Assembly (NCBI RefSeq): GCF_032362555.1
Contig: NC_083506.1
Location: 11,331,501-11,395,500, forward strand
DNA: 64,000 bases
Direction: 5' to 3'
Origin: Amyelois transitella
Lineage: Eukaryota; Arthropoda; Insecta; Lepidoptera; Pyralidae
Under the pieces are notes generated by a model. The model made no database searches, had not been told where the DNA came from, and was given only the letters and a program-made list of their open reading frames with translations. Numbering within the stretch: position 1 is the stretch's first letter; each line of letters starts with the position of its first letter. A program made the translations under genes and the position numbers. Below, in pieces: positions 1-13,499 of this stretch.

Positions 1-3000
1 AGCCCGAGCGGGACAAGACGATGGTCGCCGAGCTGCTGGAGTTCAAGGAGCAGCTGGACCACGTGGTCAGCACGTGCTTCCAGAGGAACGACAAGTTCCT
101 GTACTCCATGAGGGAGGCCTTCGAGCACTTCATCAACCAGAGGCAGAACAAGCCAGCGGAGCTTATAGGTAACATATATCTGTACAATCTATATCAGTCA
201 ATACATACATTAAATAAAGCCGTTTTCCCGGAGATCTAGGCAGAGACTACATCTTTCCATTTGCCACGATCTCTGCATGCTTATTTCGCTTCAACCAAAT
301 TCGTTTCGGGTATTCTTGACCCTGACCTTTTGCCAGGACGTCCTTAATTTGGTACGTTCGTCTAGGTCTCCTACTCCTACCTTTCCATCCACACTCTTCA
401 TATTTGCTTAGTTAAGTATTTCATATATAATCTACATATACGCTTGTCCTTGGCACCGGAGATTCCGGGTTCGAATCCCGGCCAGGGCATGATGAGAAAA
501 GAACTTTTTCTGATTGACCTGGGTCTTGGATGCTTATCTATATAAGTATTTATCTATACTAATATTATAAAGCTGAAGAGTTTGTTTTGTTTGTTTGTTT
601 AAACGCGCTAATCTCAGAAACTACTGAACCGATTTGAATAATTCTTTCACTGTTAGATAGTCTATTTATCGAGGAAGGCTATAGGCTACATTTTATCCCG
701 AATTTCCTACGGGAAACGTCAACAATGCAGGTGAAAGTTGAATGAGTCGGCCATCTGCGAGCTTTCCACGCGAACGCTGCGCAAACCAACAAAGATATAG
801 TAAAACAATGTACTAAAGATATGAAGTACTCATTTTTTGCCACAAAAAAGTCCGCGAGAGCATATATCTATCTCTTAAGGTTTACTTACAATAACCACTT
901 TTATGTTCATTTTTTAATATTATTTTTTCATTATAAACATAAGTTATTTTGAAACCAATTTTCTTTAATTCAGTATTAATCCTTATCCAAATAAATATGT
1001 TTATTACTTTCGGCTTTTCATGTAGACTAAAATTGCCATTTACAGTATATAAATCAGACGAATAGGTTTTGAGATATAGTCGTTATAAGCAATTTGCAGC
1101 GAAACATTTAATACGGCGAACGCCTGACCGCCTGACTAGGACTAGGAAATAGCCGAGGAGGATGTTTGCAAAAATAAATATGATGCACAAAATAACTTTT
1201 CCACGCGGACGAAGTCGCAGGCACATCTAGTTATAAAATATAATATCGTTGAGGTAGTATCTCCTAACACAAATCTCGAACTTACTTCGAGGCTAACTCA
1301 ATCTGTGTAATTTATAATTGGTAGTAATGTTTTTCCCAATAGATAAATTAATAGCGATAGATTCCAATTCTCAATTATTTTATTCTGATTTAATATATTG
1401 TTTTAATCAAAGTTATTATAATCTTTATGCAAATAAATGTGATAGGTAGATTGCGTTAATATAGATTCATACATCTTCTTACCTCCAGTTAAGAAGAGAC
1501 TGATATTATAAATCCTACTACTATTATAAAGGCGAAAGTTTGTATGGATGTTTGTTACTCTTTCACGCAAAAACTACTGAACCGATTACCATGAAATTTG
1601 GTATGTAGGTAGCTGAAGACCCAGAATAACACATAGGCTACTTTTTATCCCAGAGTTCCCGCGGGATTGATAGGGTTTCCATGCGGACGAAGTCGCGGGC
1701 GGCCTCTAGTTTATTAATATTTTCAGCGAAATTCGTGGACGTGAAACTGCGAGCTGGCAACAAGGAGGCGACGGAGGAGGAACTGGAGCGCTTGTTGGAC
1801 AAGATCATGGTGCTGTTCCGCTTCATACACGGCAAGGACGTCTTCGAGGCGTTCTACAAGAAGGTGGGAATTGACAGAAATAATATTGAATTTGTTTTTT
1901 TTTTAATAGTAAGGTGAGATCACGTGGAAATTGACAGAAATAATATTGAATTTTTATTTAAATAGTCTTGTTCTTCCTCACCTTTCAGGAGTTACATACT
2001 CACCGCTCTGGATAGGTGTCCGAGATGCGTGTTTTGATCTCTTTTTAATTTTTAACCCCCGACAGAAAAGGAGGGGGTTTTATAAGTTTGACGTGTATGT
2101 CTGTAAAATAACTTTAATCTTTTGAACTGGAACTACCAGGCCATAATAGAAAATATATTTTTTCTTTAATAAATAATTTATCCGATACAAGACAGAGACA
2201 GATAGATAGAGCAAACAGTCTCGCAAAGACTTGAAATGCCACGTTCAGCTGTTAGGCTAAATGATAGATTTTAAATTCAAATAGTAACAAATTGTATGCC
2301 CATCGCCTAGAAGAAAAACCCCAAGTTTATTATCCTATCCCATCAGTCCCCATTTATGACCATCCATGGGAAAGCAATGAAGTGGTCCTGGCCTTTTTTC
2401 AATTGAAGCCAGTTACCACACGGGCCGTGTCGGTCTCAGTGCCGTGTGGTTCCCGGCACCAATACAAAAAAAGAATAGGACCACTCCATCTCTTTCCCAT
2501 GGATATCGTAAAAGGCGACTAAGGGATAGGCTTATAAACTTGGGATTCTTCTTTTAGGCGATGGGCTAGCAACCTGTCACTATTTGAATCTCAATTCTAT
2601 CATCAAGCCAAATAGCTGAACGTGGCCATTTAGGCTTCATTGGCTCTATCTACCCCGCATGGGATAAAGACTTGACCATATGTATGTATGTACCACACGG
2701 CATATAATGTTCCTCTACTCCTCTACAGGATCTGGCCAAGAGGCTGCTAGTGGGCAAGTCGGCGTCCGTGGACGCGGAGAAGTCGATGCTGAGCAAGCTG
2801 AAGCAGGAGTGCGGCGGCGGGTTCACGTGCAAGCTGGAGGGCATGTTCAAGGACATGGAGCTCAGCAAGGACATCAATATCACATACAAACAGGTATGGA
2901 TTGATTCCAAGCTTATGTATGTATGGATAGTGTATGTGGCGCAGTGCCGGTAGTGTCGAGGTCTGAGTTCGAATCACGGCCAGGACATGATGAGAAACGA

Positions 3001-6000
3001 ACTTTTTCTGGTAGTCACGTCTTTTTTTCCTGCGGGGTAGACAGAGCTTTGACTTGTCTTGACGACAGTGACTGATAAGCCCCGTTCAGCTGTTAAGCTT
3101 AATGATAGATTTGAGATTCAAGTAGTGACAGGTTGCTAGCCCATCGCCTATAAAAAAGGATCACAAGTTTATAAGGGATAGGCTTATAAACTTGGGATTA
3201 AAAATATTTCACAACAGAATAAAAATATTTGACAAAATAGGTAAAATCTCTGCCATTTTTTTCTAACTAAACAAACCATGGCAACCGTTGCTATGGCGTA
3301 CATAACATAAAGGAGGTTGCCTACAATCATGTTACTCATCTCGGCCAGCACCTGGCGGCGTCTCCGGAAGGCGGCCTGGAGCTGTCCGTGTACATCCTCA
3401 CCATGGGGTTCTGGCCCACCTACCCGCCCGTGGACGTGAGACTGCCGGCCGACTTGACCCGGCACCAGGACCACTTCAGCAAGTTCTACCTCGCCAAGCA
3501 CTCGGGCAGGAAGCTGCAGTGGCAGGCCACTCTTGGCCATTGCGTGCTGAGGGCTCACTTCACACAGGTACCGCTAGAACCATCTTTCTATCATCAGACG
3601 ATTAGGTCAGAGACCCATATGTGGTCGGTATCCAGTTGGACCTTTTGATATGATTAATACTAAATAGTATTATGAATTTAGCATTCATAATGTATTCAGT
3701 ATGTTTATTTGTTCGTTTGTTACCTCTTTACTGGTATTCTAATGAATTAATCTCCTTGAAATATAGCGTATATATAATTAAGTGTGGCGAAGGACATAAT
3801 GGTACCTGTCATCCCGGTAAAGATTGCGAAAAAACTGTAGTGCATGTATGTAGATCTAAGTATAAAAAGTACTTAATTATAAAAAAAAAATGGTGTATGT
3901 GACGCTAATAAATCATTTAAATTCGCACGTGTGGATATGAATAGCGTAGTACTTTATGATGTGGACCGCTAAGATTTGGAATCTCAGTTTGTTTTCTACG
4001 ATACCGTCAACTTGTTCCCATTTTGCTGACAATTACTCAGATTAATGTGAAACACACTCAATACATATAAACTAATTCAGCAATTTCTACTAAGAACCAA
4101 ATTTATTAAGTGCCGTGTGGTTTCCTGCACCAATAGAAAAAAGGATAGGACCACTCCCACTCTTTCCCATGAATGTCGTAAAAGGCGACTACGGGATAGG
4201 TTTATGAACTTGGGATTCTTTTAGGCGACGGTCTAACAACCTGTCACTTTATACGAATCTCAATTCTATCAGTAAGCCAAACAGCTAAACGTGGCCTATA
4301 AGTATTTTCAAGACTGTTGGCTTTGTCTACCCCGCAAGGGATATAGAAGTAATTATATGTATGTATGATGATCACATCCACTTTTATGTCCATTTCAAAC
4401 CTAAATCGTCTCACATACACATAACACCGTCACATTTTAACTACTTAGTTAGTTACCTAAGCACTGATCAGTGCACTGGCCTTAACTGTTAGCTCAGATC
4501 AGCGCTCGCCCGACTTACCTGTCACGTTTTTATTTTATTTTGAGTATTAGATACATTACTATAAATTTGAAAAGTGTCAACTCCATGTAACGTCACTGGA
4601 TTTAACGACAAACTCTAAAGGGTCGAAATCAATTGGCTTTGGTTGGTTTAGCTCGGCCTCTGTGGCGCAGCGGTAGTAAGTAAGCTTGTCTGTGACATCG
4701 GGGGTCCCGGGTTCGAATCCCGGCCAGGGCATGATGAGAAAAGAACTTTTTCTGATTGGTCTGGGTCTTGGATGTTTATCTATATAAGTATTTATTATTA
4801 TTATAAAATATAGTATCGTTGAGTTAGCATCTCGTAACACAAGTCTCGAACTTACTTCGAGGCTAACTCAATCAGTGTAATTTGTCTCGTATATATTATT
4901 AAAAAAGCTTGTATTCAATACAATGATTCACTCTACATAGCATTACACTTACTCTATATAACGACATAATACAACGTTATCATATTCTTAGTTGCTGACA
5001 AACTTTAAAACTGTAAACATGGCTAGTAAAATAAAATCGATTGTTTTTTATATACATAACTTCTAACACTAGACTGAAATAAACTTTTTCTTTTTCTTTT
5101 TCGGATTTTTCTTCTCTCCATTTAACTACCACTCTTTATAACGCCAAAAAATGCTCAGTCCCTTCAGTGTCGTTATATAGAATTTACACTGTACTCCTTT
5201 CTCGCTCGAAATATTATTTCTCGCGGCAGATGCGCGTGGAAATCGGCTCGCGGTTTCGACAGCTCAAAGGTTAATATGAATTGTCAATCAGTAAATGAAC
5301 TGTCTTCGTTCCAGGGTAACAAAGAGCTGCAGGTGTCGCTGTTCCAAGCCCTAGTCCTACTTCTATTCAACGACGGCGACAACCTATCCTTTGAAGACAT
5401 AAAAACTGCCACTAACATTGAGGTATGTATGCGTTTACGTACGTGGGATCGTGGTTACTGGAAATATGTTATCTCTGCCTACCCCTTTCGAGAAAGAGTC
5501 GTGATTTCATGTATACCGCCACCAATAGAAAGAGGAATAGGACCACTCCATATTTTTCCCATGGGTGTCGTAAAAGGCGACTAAGGGGAAGGCTAATAAA
5601 CTTGGGTTTCTTCATGTAGGCGCCATCGCCTATATGAAAAAATCCAAGCTAGCCCATGCTAGTGACCTGTCTCTATTTGAATTTTAATTCCATCATTAAA
5701 CCGTACAGTTGAATGTGGCATTTCAGTCTTTTCAAGATTGTTGGCTCTGTCTATTCCGCAAGGGATATAGAAGTAACTATAGATATGTATGTATGTATAC
5801 AGCTGAATATGTATAAATGTACTTGTTATATCGTTTCAAAACTTATCATCTATCTTATCATATATCATTTCTTACTTTTACAATCTCATCTAAGATGTTA
5901 CTATATTTTTACTTACTGTGTAACACACACACTTTTTTTTTTTTAATTTATTATTATGGTATTTTCAAATGAGTCATCCCATATCATACAAACATGAATG

Positions 6001-7932
6001 AAAATGAAAAATATTTTATTTGGAAACAAAAACAAGTACAATTTAAGTAACATAGGATAACGATGACATCTGCAGAAGTTATGAAACTGTGTCGCAGATC
6101 TCAACGCCCACCTCCAGAAAACATTTATATAATGTGTTTCCTTAATCTTAGCACCTAATCCATTTATCACAACAAAAGAGAAGGAAAAAAAAGATTTAAT
6201 GTTTAATATATGTATTGGGTGCAAATGTGTTTTGTTAGTGTGTTGTGTGGAAAACGAACACTTATTCTCTTTCTCCTTCTTCCCCTCAGGAGGGAGAACT
6301 CCGGCGCACGCTGCAGTCGCTGGCGTGCGGCAAGGCGCGCGTGCTCAGCAAAACTCCGCGCGGGAGGGAGGTCGCGGACGGCGACCACTTCGCCTTCAAC
6401 GCGGACTTCACCAACAAGCTGTTCCGCATCAAGATCAACCAGATACAGATGAAGGAGACTGTGAGTGTGTTTGTCTGTTGTTATCAATTATTTTTTAGGT
6501 TATAGGAGTTGAATTTGACATTTGGTTAAATTGTAACTATTAAATCCCAATTTTGTAATTTCGTGTCTTTTCAAACCATGACATTGGCAGAATCACCGAA
6601 AGTCCGGTGGAAGCCATAATATAGAAAGAAAGAAAGAAAATCTTAGTTATCGGTTTAAATCTTTCATCGAACTAGTACTTATTTATTATATTATTATAGA
6701 AGAGTCAAAATACAAAGTCATCTAAATATCTGTAGTATAGAAGTGTTCACTTATAGGTCTGTCTAAAGGTTATTTATGTCAAATTTCAATTTCCTACCTA
6801 CATTTAGTATTTTCGCCTGTACGTTGTAAATGTTTGTTAGTCACTAACATTTTATTAAAATTAAAAAGGATTAAAAAGTGGTCTCAGGGATGAGAAAAAT
6901 TAAGTACCTATGCATTAATATTTCGAACCTGTTTCAATCATGAAAATTAGCCGAATATTCGTTACATCACTTATAGCCACAAGTCAGTCACTAGTACTGC
7001 CGTGGTATAACTAAAATGCCGTTATCTGACATCATCATCATCACCTTTTTTACCAGTAGAATGAGAAAAAAAAATATCCTGCTTGTATCACGTCAGTCAG
7101 TAACTCAACAACTCGACAAAATTTAAATTGTTTTTCCTCTCCAATTCACCAGAGTGAAGAACAGAAGGCGACCGAAGAGCGGGTGTTCCAAGACCGCCAG
7201 TACCAGATCGACGCGGCCATCGTGCGCGTCATGAAGATGAGGAAGGCTCTCTCGCACAACCTGCTCATCTCGGAACTCTACAACCAGCTCAAGTTCCCGG
7301 TCAAGGTAAGGTATCTCACCATCTCACTCGTGTCCACTACTCTACTGACTCGTGGTAATATACTTGGGAACGGAACGGTCTTTCTAAACCTTCTAGCTGA
7401 ACGGGTTACGTCATTGGAAGTAAGACACAGGTTCAAGGAAATAAACAAGCGTGTAAAAAACGAAAACATACTCGTTCTATTATATGTTCTTGAAGCTTGA
7501 TTCCGGGTCACATGTCCAATGTCCATGTAGGAAGTATAGTAGAAAGTTAGTTATTCACTACAGAAGACAGGAGAAAAGAGGAGAGAAATAATCAAATAAA
7601 AAGGACTTAATATTTTGTTGGTAATAAAATGAAAATATTTGACAATAACTGTCATTTTTTCCTAACTAACAAACTATGGCAACCGTTGCTATAAGTCAGG
7701 TTGCCTCGTTAGCAAAGTCCCTATAGGGTCTTTTGACCCTGGAACGTGGACAAAGGCCGGGCCCAGAGTCCTGGGACTCCGGAACTTAGGGAACTCCAAT
7801 AACTTTTGTTTCTAATGACATACTTTTTTTTTACAGCCGGCAGACCTGAAGAAACGTATAGAATCACTAATCGACCGCGACTACATGGAGCGAGACAAGG
7901 ACAACCCCAACCAGTACAACTACGTCGCGTAA
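1..7932 (+). CDS. Cul4: Cullin-4 (C-terminal part, 5' end outside window)
   Basis: Scaffold of CRL4 (DDB1-RBX1) ubiquitin ligases, nuclear and cytoplasmic. Eight exons were read: 1-168 (partial), 1727-1863, 2729-2893, 3349-3567, 5315-5422, 6290-6460, 7153-7305, 7837-7932 (stop TAA 7930-7932). Phases join cleanly into about 404 residues, roughly the second half of a ~760-820-residue cullin. Seen: the cullin-homology stretches [38 protein letters not shown] and [14 protein letters not shown] (here [10 protein letters not shown]), then the C-terminal winged helix and neddylation domain. The neddylation motif IVRVMKMRK places the NEDD8-acceptor Lys at codon 7234-7236, and the protein ends [10 protein letters not shown], a standard cullin C terminus. 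Family knowledge points to CUL4A/B rather than CUL1-3 because of [26 protein letters not shown] residues and LACGKARVL. The substrate-adaptor (DDB1-binding) N-terminal repeats lie upstream of the window. Nothing suggests inactivation. Confidence 0.95.
553..1230 (+). mobile_element. Helitron-like non-autonomous element (CTAG end), ~680 bp
   Basis: Begins TCTATACTAATATTATAAAG and ends ...GACGAAGTCGCAGGCACATCTAG, preceded by A and followed by T with no target-site duplication, as expected for Helitron insertion into AT. A CGCGGAC/GTCGCAGG hairpin precedes the CTAG end. It has no coding capacity. Closely similar to 37617-38293. Confidence 0.72.
1513..1709 (+). mobile_element. Short Helitron-like element (CTAG end)
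   Basis: About 200 bp, TCCTACTACTATTATAAAGG to CGAAGTCGCGGGCGGCCTCTAG. Related copies: 34102-34295 (+) and 36794-37011 (-). It ends 17 bp before Cul4 exon 2. Confidence 0.7.
2438..2690 (+). mobile_element. (TATG)n-family retroposon (family B) in Cul4 intron
   Basis: Archetypal ~255-bp element: starts TGCCGTGTGGTTCCCGGCAC, then AATAGGACCACTCCATCTC, GTAAAAGGCGACTAAGGGAT, GGGCTAGCAACCTGTCACTA, and ends in TATGTATG. Fragments not listed separately include 3017-3195 (-), 10690-10765 (+), 13915-13992 (+), 15886-16036 (-), 18881-19035 (-), 25361-25543 (+) facing 25544-25643 (-), 29103-29332 (+) and 47780-47860 (+). Confidence 0.85.
4110..4369 (+). mobile_element. Family B retroposon copy
   Basis: Full-length copy in the Cul4 intron between exons 4 and 5. 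Confidence 0.85.
4653..4886 (+). mobile_element. SINE family A copy in Cul4 intron
   Basis: Near full-length copy between Cul4 exons 4 and 5. It has both pol III boxes and the conserved 3' end. Confidence 0.85.
5512..5802 (+). mobile_element. Family B retroposon copy
   Basis: 5'-truncated copy about 90 bp after the Cul4 exon 5 donor. It carries a small internal duplication around GGCGCCATCGCC (about 5619-5660). Confidence 0.8.
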
Positions 7933-8484
7933 TCCCCCCCCCCCCCCCCCCACTTTTATCCCTTCTTCCGCCCTTTTATCCCCTCCTGCCCCCCACTGCC
8001 CCAGTGGAACGTATGCCGACTCACGATTCTCTCTCGATAACGGACATATTTGTATGACTTTCGTGATAAAAAAAGAAAAGATGGCCATAATTCTGAGCAA
8101 CATTCTTTTATGACTAAGGTATGTGCTATCTCTGTCTAGTTCTCTTAGGGAAATATCGACAAATTAATTTTTTTATTTGAAAAGTTTCTTCAGGAAAGAA
8201 CTGTTTACAGTCAATATCGCAGACCTAATTGTAAAATAACAGACAGTTTATTATATGTAACCGTATGTTTCATCAACGGAGAGCTTGATTAAAATCTGTT
8301 TCTCTCTTGAATATGTCGCCGGTAATTTAGCTGTATTGTAATATAATTTTGTACAAATATTTTGCTGTTGTTTTAACTTGACTCTAACATTTTTTTCTCA
8401 TTTACTATAACTATCAACACTTCAAATTTATTGAGAGTCATTGGTAATACCCAATATAATGAGAATACAAATGACAAATTAAAA

Positions 8485-8541
8485 ATGTTCACTTCAAAAT
8501 AATCTAGTATATAATTTACTTGATTATTTTGAAGTGAACAT
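8485..8541. repeat. 20-bp perfect inverted repeat (hairpin)
   Basis: Arms 8485-8504 and 8522-8541 are exact reverse complements with a 17-nt loop. It lies about 550 bp after the Cul4 stop, so it is probably in the Cul4 3' UTR or just beyond. Confidence 0.85.
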
Positions 8542-10037
8542 GTTTACTTCTTGATCTATGGACAAGCATTTGAAAGCTACATGAGAAATGTCGCCCGTTT
8601 CCTGCGACAATTCGCGGTTTGCATTAGTGTTGACCCGTGTCAAAGTCTTTAGTCCATTGATAGAGAATTAAGGACAGGACACATTAATGAATTCAATATC
8701 GAAAGTTAATTAAAAAGGTACAGCAAGTGATTGTTCGTAACATTTTAGTTACAATACTAGTTTTCAAGACTTACATAAGAATTTCTGCTCTTCGTAATCG
8801 AGATAAAAGAGAATGTGGGTAAGCGGCATACAGAAGACGACGCTTTTAGTTAGTTAACCGCTCTATTCAATTGACAAAAGTAATCTGCTAGATTAAAGTT
8901 TGTTAATGTTAAGTACGACTTACGATTAACTATAAGTATGCCTGCCACGATTTTAGAGCCACGTTTAGGATAATATCTATCGGAAACGATTACTAAGAAA
9001 CCTCTTTGTATTTATTATATCTCTCTCCTGATAGTTTGGTTTGTGATGCCAAATAAAACGGACCAGATGTGGGAATCTGCCGGTGTTGTGCGTGAAAATT
9101 TATTAATTACTTTCTAAGACAAGAAACTGGTTCACTGATGTATAATAAATATTTATAGTTAAGTTTCATTTTTTTTTTCGTTTTTTTTTTCTTTACCTTT
9201 CCTAAATTTCCTTTTGATTGATTGATACCCATCACAGATGTCCATCTCGTGTAGATGCACAGATTGGTTGCTGTTTAATTAAGATGACAGCTAATTAATC
9301 GATAAAGTTAGTGTATGATAAGTGTAATTTAGTTGCATATGTGTGATATTAGAGAATCAACTTTTACCCTCCAACGACGACAGATTTTGAGACTTATTGG
9401 CTACCTGCATTAAGGTATACCGCTGAGGGAAAATGTAATGTTGGCTGTGTACACTACGAATGATAAATCCTTTACAAATACAATAATATTTTACCAGATA
9501 GGTACATGACGTTTTAGTTTTAAATACAGTATCCACTTATTTCGCAATAACTATATTTCAAAATCATATATACTTACTTAGTTTATTCATATTATTGTGT
9601 ATATCCGTTCATTACATGTGTGTTGTGTCAGTATGGAGGGATTACTAATTAAAATTACTATTTATAATTTTCAGATGTAGTTTTATTTCAACTTCATTCA
9701 AAATAATAATCAAATAAATAACAATGTACATTTTTAGGACAACCTTCATCACTTTATTAATACTACAAATCACGTTTACAAAGCGAGTGATTTTACAACA
9801 AGAGTTTAAAGTTTTGTCTTTTGTCTTGCAGTATTTACGTTTAAGAAAAAAATAATATATTTATTTAACAGTATGTAGAAAGAAAAACCGTACAGATGAA
9901 ATGAAAATTAAACAAATAGACACCATGTTTTCGACCATTCATTTCATATAAACATTAAAATATTTACATCGAAAGTACCTAGATATTATATACACATACA
10001 TAGTGAATTGGAAGGAAATAAGTTAATGAGAACTGCC

Positions 10038-10086
10038 ACCATTTTTAAGACAATAACATAGCATAAATTATTGTCTTAAAAATGGT
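10038..10086. repeat. 19-bp perfect inverted repeat (hairpin)
   Basis: Arms 10038-10056 and 10068-10086 are exact reverse complements around an 11-nt loop. On the minus strand this is about 290 bp after the MIPEP stop codon, in its likely 3' UTR. It could be an RNA stem-loop or a rho-independent-like fold of no function. Confidence 0.85.
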
Positions 10087-10377
10087 AAAAAGCGAAATCC
10101 GCTGTCTGATTCAGCGTAGAGGTATGATTTGCTCAACCTGTGATATATTCCGCTTATATTTGTGTCCACTGTAAATTCTGAATAAAATAAAAATCGCAGA
10201 AAATATTGTTATCAAAAAAAATATACCTACGCCATTTGTCAATGGTCAGCGAACCATAAACAAAATTGAAATCGCACAGATAAATTCATCTAAAAGCACC
10301 ATTATACACTACACTAGATTCATAGAATTATCAACAAGTTCTAACTATTCACAGATCTTTCAATCAACAAGTCCAGT

Positions 10378-13300
10378 TCATTTGTCGGTAATTTTGAACA
10401 CTGTGTCTAGGTGATCCTTGTGGTAATCCAACTCGTCGGCCAACGCGTTGGCCAGCGTGTTGGGAGTTATTTCCATATCCAGATAATTTCTGAGTAGTTT
10501 CTGTAAAATAAAAAGATAGTGATTTTAGTTACTTGTGTTAGTTAATGATACATACATACGATCACGCCTCTACCCCGGAAGGATAGGCAGAAACTACATC
10601 TTTCCACGAACCCCACATTATGAATGATCGTTATTTAACTTGTGAATTTGTTTTCTTGCAATGTATGTGTAATGTGATGTCACCAAAAATATAAAGTGGC
10701 CTTCACACTTATCGAGACTGTTAGCTCTGTGTACCCCGTAGGTGATGACGTAGATAGTAGTAATAGTACATGTTTTGCTTGTACGAGATCATGACATAAG
10801 AACAGACTACATACATACATACTTGTACATGCGTCTGTCTTCCATTGGGATAGGCAGAGACTATGAATTACCCCTTGCTGCGATCCTTAGACCTCTCCCG
10901 CTTCCTCCACACTCATTACTCTTTTCAAGCATATTCGACAATTACCGGTACTCCTAACATCTTCCTTTTTTGAGACATTCTAAATTTGGTCCTTAAAATT
11001 TTTTTGACCCTGTCCCATTTTTATTCCTTTTGTTATAATGTCCTCAACCATTCCTTCTATAAAGCAGACTTAAACTGCGGTAACTAAAGGCATTGCTAAG
11101 TACATATACATATGGTCACGTCCATATCCCTTGCGGGGAAGACAGAGCCAATCGTCTTGAAAAGACTGAATGGCCACGTTCAGCTACTTGCCTTAATGAT
11201 AGAATTGAAATTCAAATAGTGACAGGTTGCTAGCCCATCGCCTAAAAAAGAATCCCAAGTTTGTAAGCCTATCCCTTAGTCGCCTTTTACGACATCCATG
11301 GTAAAGAGCTGGAGTGGTCCTATTCTTTTTTTGTATCGGTGTCGGGAACTACCCGGCACACTACACGGTACTCCTAACATCTTCCTTTTTTGAGGCATTC
11401 GAAATTTGGCCATTTTTATTCCTTTTGTTATAAGTACTCTCTCTATAGAGAAGACTAAAACTGCGGTAATTAAGGGCATCGCTAATGTCACGTGTAAATG
11501 AAGTTGACGGCCTCTGTGGCTCAGCGGTAGTACGCTTGTCTGTGACACCGGAGGTCCCGGGTTCGAATCCCGGTCAAGGCATGATGAGAAAAGAACTTTT
11601 TCTGATTGTCCTGGGTCTTGGATGTTTATCTATATAAGTATTAATTATAAAATATAGTATCCTTGAGTTAGTATCTCGTAACACAAGTTTCGAACTTACT
11701 TCGAGGCTAATTCAATCAGTGTAATTTGTCTCATATATATAAGAAAAAAAAAATGAAGTTCAATGACCTGCGGCGGGACCGCGCCCCCGTGCCGCAGCAG
11801 CCCCGCCCGCAGCCCGTCCCCCGCGCCCCGCGACAGCGGCTCCCGCCGGAAGTGCGCGCTCCAGGCGCTCCAGGCGGCGGCGCGCGATATCAGATAAGAG
11901 TAGTACTTCGCGCCGTAGCCTATCAGGTGGCTGAAGCGGTGCTGCCACGCCTGGGGACAATTTTTTATTTATTTTAATAATTAATGTACATACATACATA
12001 CTGTTGTCTATTAAACTAACCTTTTTTTATAATACGAAACGTCAAACGTAATGATGTCGTCAATGTAGTTTTCGTAAAGATTGAATCAGTCACAATACAG
12101 TTTTTGCACCTTTCCACAATTTGTTTGACTCAATATTCCTAGCAATCACCCAAGAAACCTCATCATCTTTCCATGTGGTCCTTCGAGCCGGATGCTTTTT
12201 ATAAACATACATACATATGGTCACGTCTATATCAGACAGATGATTATATGTGAACGTATGAGAAGAACAGATACTATAAATATATTATAGATTAAATGTT
12301 TGACGGCCTCTGTGGCGCAGCGGTAATACGCTTGTCTGTGACACCGGAGGTCCCGGGTTCGAATCCCGGTCAGGGCATGATGAGAAAATAACTTTCTCTG
12401 ATTGGTCTGGATCTTGGATGTTTATCTAAGTATTTATTATAAAATACAGCATCGTTGAGTTAGCATCTCGTAACACAAGTTTCGAACTTACTTCGAGGCT
12501 AAATCAATCTGTGGAATATGTCAAAAAAAAAAAAACTATAAATAAGAAGAAAAAACAAATACATTTGATACAATCGGATACGTACCGTGTTCTCAACGTA
12601 CGGCAGGCCGTAGTACTGTTTCTGTACATCTTGCAGCACGGCCGTGGTCCGGCCGCCGCACGACGCGTCCGGCCCGTGGTAACGCTGGTCCAGCGCCGAG
12701 TAGAACACCTGGGAAGTACAACATAAATATATATATATATATATATATATAATTGTATATATATACCGTCCCGTATATATATATAATATATATATATATA
12801 TAATATATATATATACGGGACAAATTACACCTCCTTTTTATACAGTCCATGAATTTCTCAATTTTAGATAAAAATTAAATTTATTCATAACTATTTTATT
12901 TTCTTGAAATCAAATATTGATAAGTATGAAGTATTTTTTTTTTATTTATTGGAACAAATTGACATTATATTTTCATCATTTTAATAAAAATTAATTAATT
13001 GACTTAGGTATAATTTTATAATAATTTGCATGCTATAATTCATGGCTTGTAAACCCTAGTCAAAAGCAAATAAATATTCTATTCTATTCACTGATTGAGT
13101 TAGCCTCGAAGTAAGATCGAGACTTGTGTTACGAGATACTAACTCAACGATACGATAATTACAATAAATACTTATATAGATGGCCTTGTATGTTTAATAC
13201 AAGACCAAGGCCAATCAGAGAAAGTTCGTTTCTCATCATGCCCTGGCCGGGATCCGAACCCGGGACCTCCAGTGTCATAAACAAGCGCACTACCGCTGCG

Positions 13301-13466
13301 CCACAGAGCCCTCAAATCGTAAATAGATAGCATCAGTTAGTATTCAAACTATCATTCAAACTATATCTCGTTATAATTCTTTTTACATACATACATTAAA
13401 CCACGCTTTTTTCCCAGAGTGGTAGGCAGAGTATAGGTATCTTTCCACAAATTATTTCTATGTGCA

Positions 13467-13499
<33 letters not shown>

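Larger units (their letters stand above)
7933..10377. other. Convergent 3' regions of Cul4 and MIPEP
   Basis: No coding exon is seen. A run of C (from about 7934) follows the Cul4 stop directly. The rest is AT-rich and mostly unique, holding the 3' UTRs of Cul4 (+) and MIPEP (-). A possible Cul4 AATAAA is at 9052-9057. TTTATT near 9682 would be a polyA signal for MIPEP on the minus strand. Two near-perfect hairpins are listed separately. Confidence 0.6.

Noticed and set aside
11506-11600. tRNA gene suggested by A and B boxes
   Set aside because: The same sequence recurs as dispersed copies with a common non-tRNA body and target-site duplication; it does not fold as a full cloverleaf with anticodon and is a SINE.
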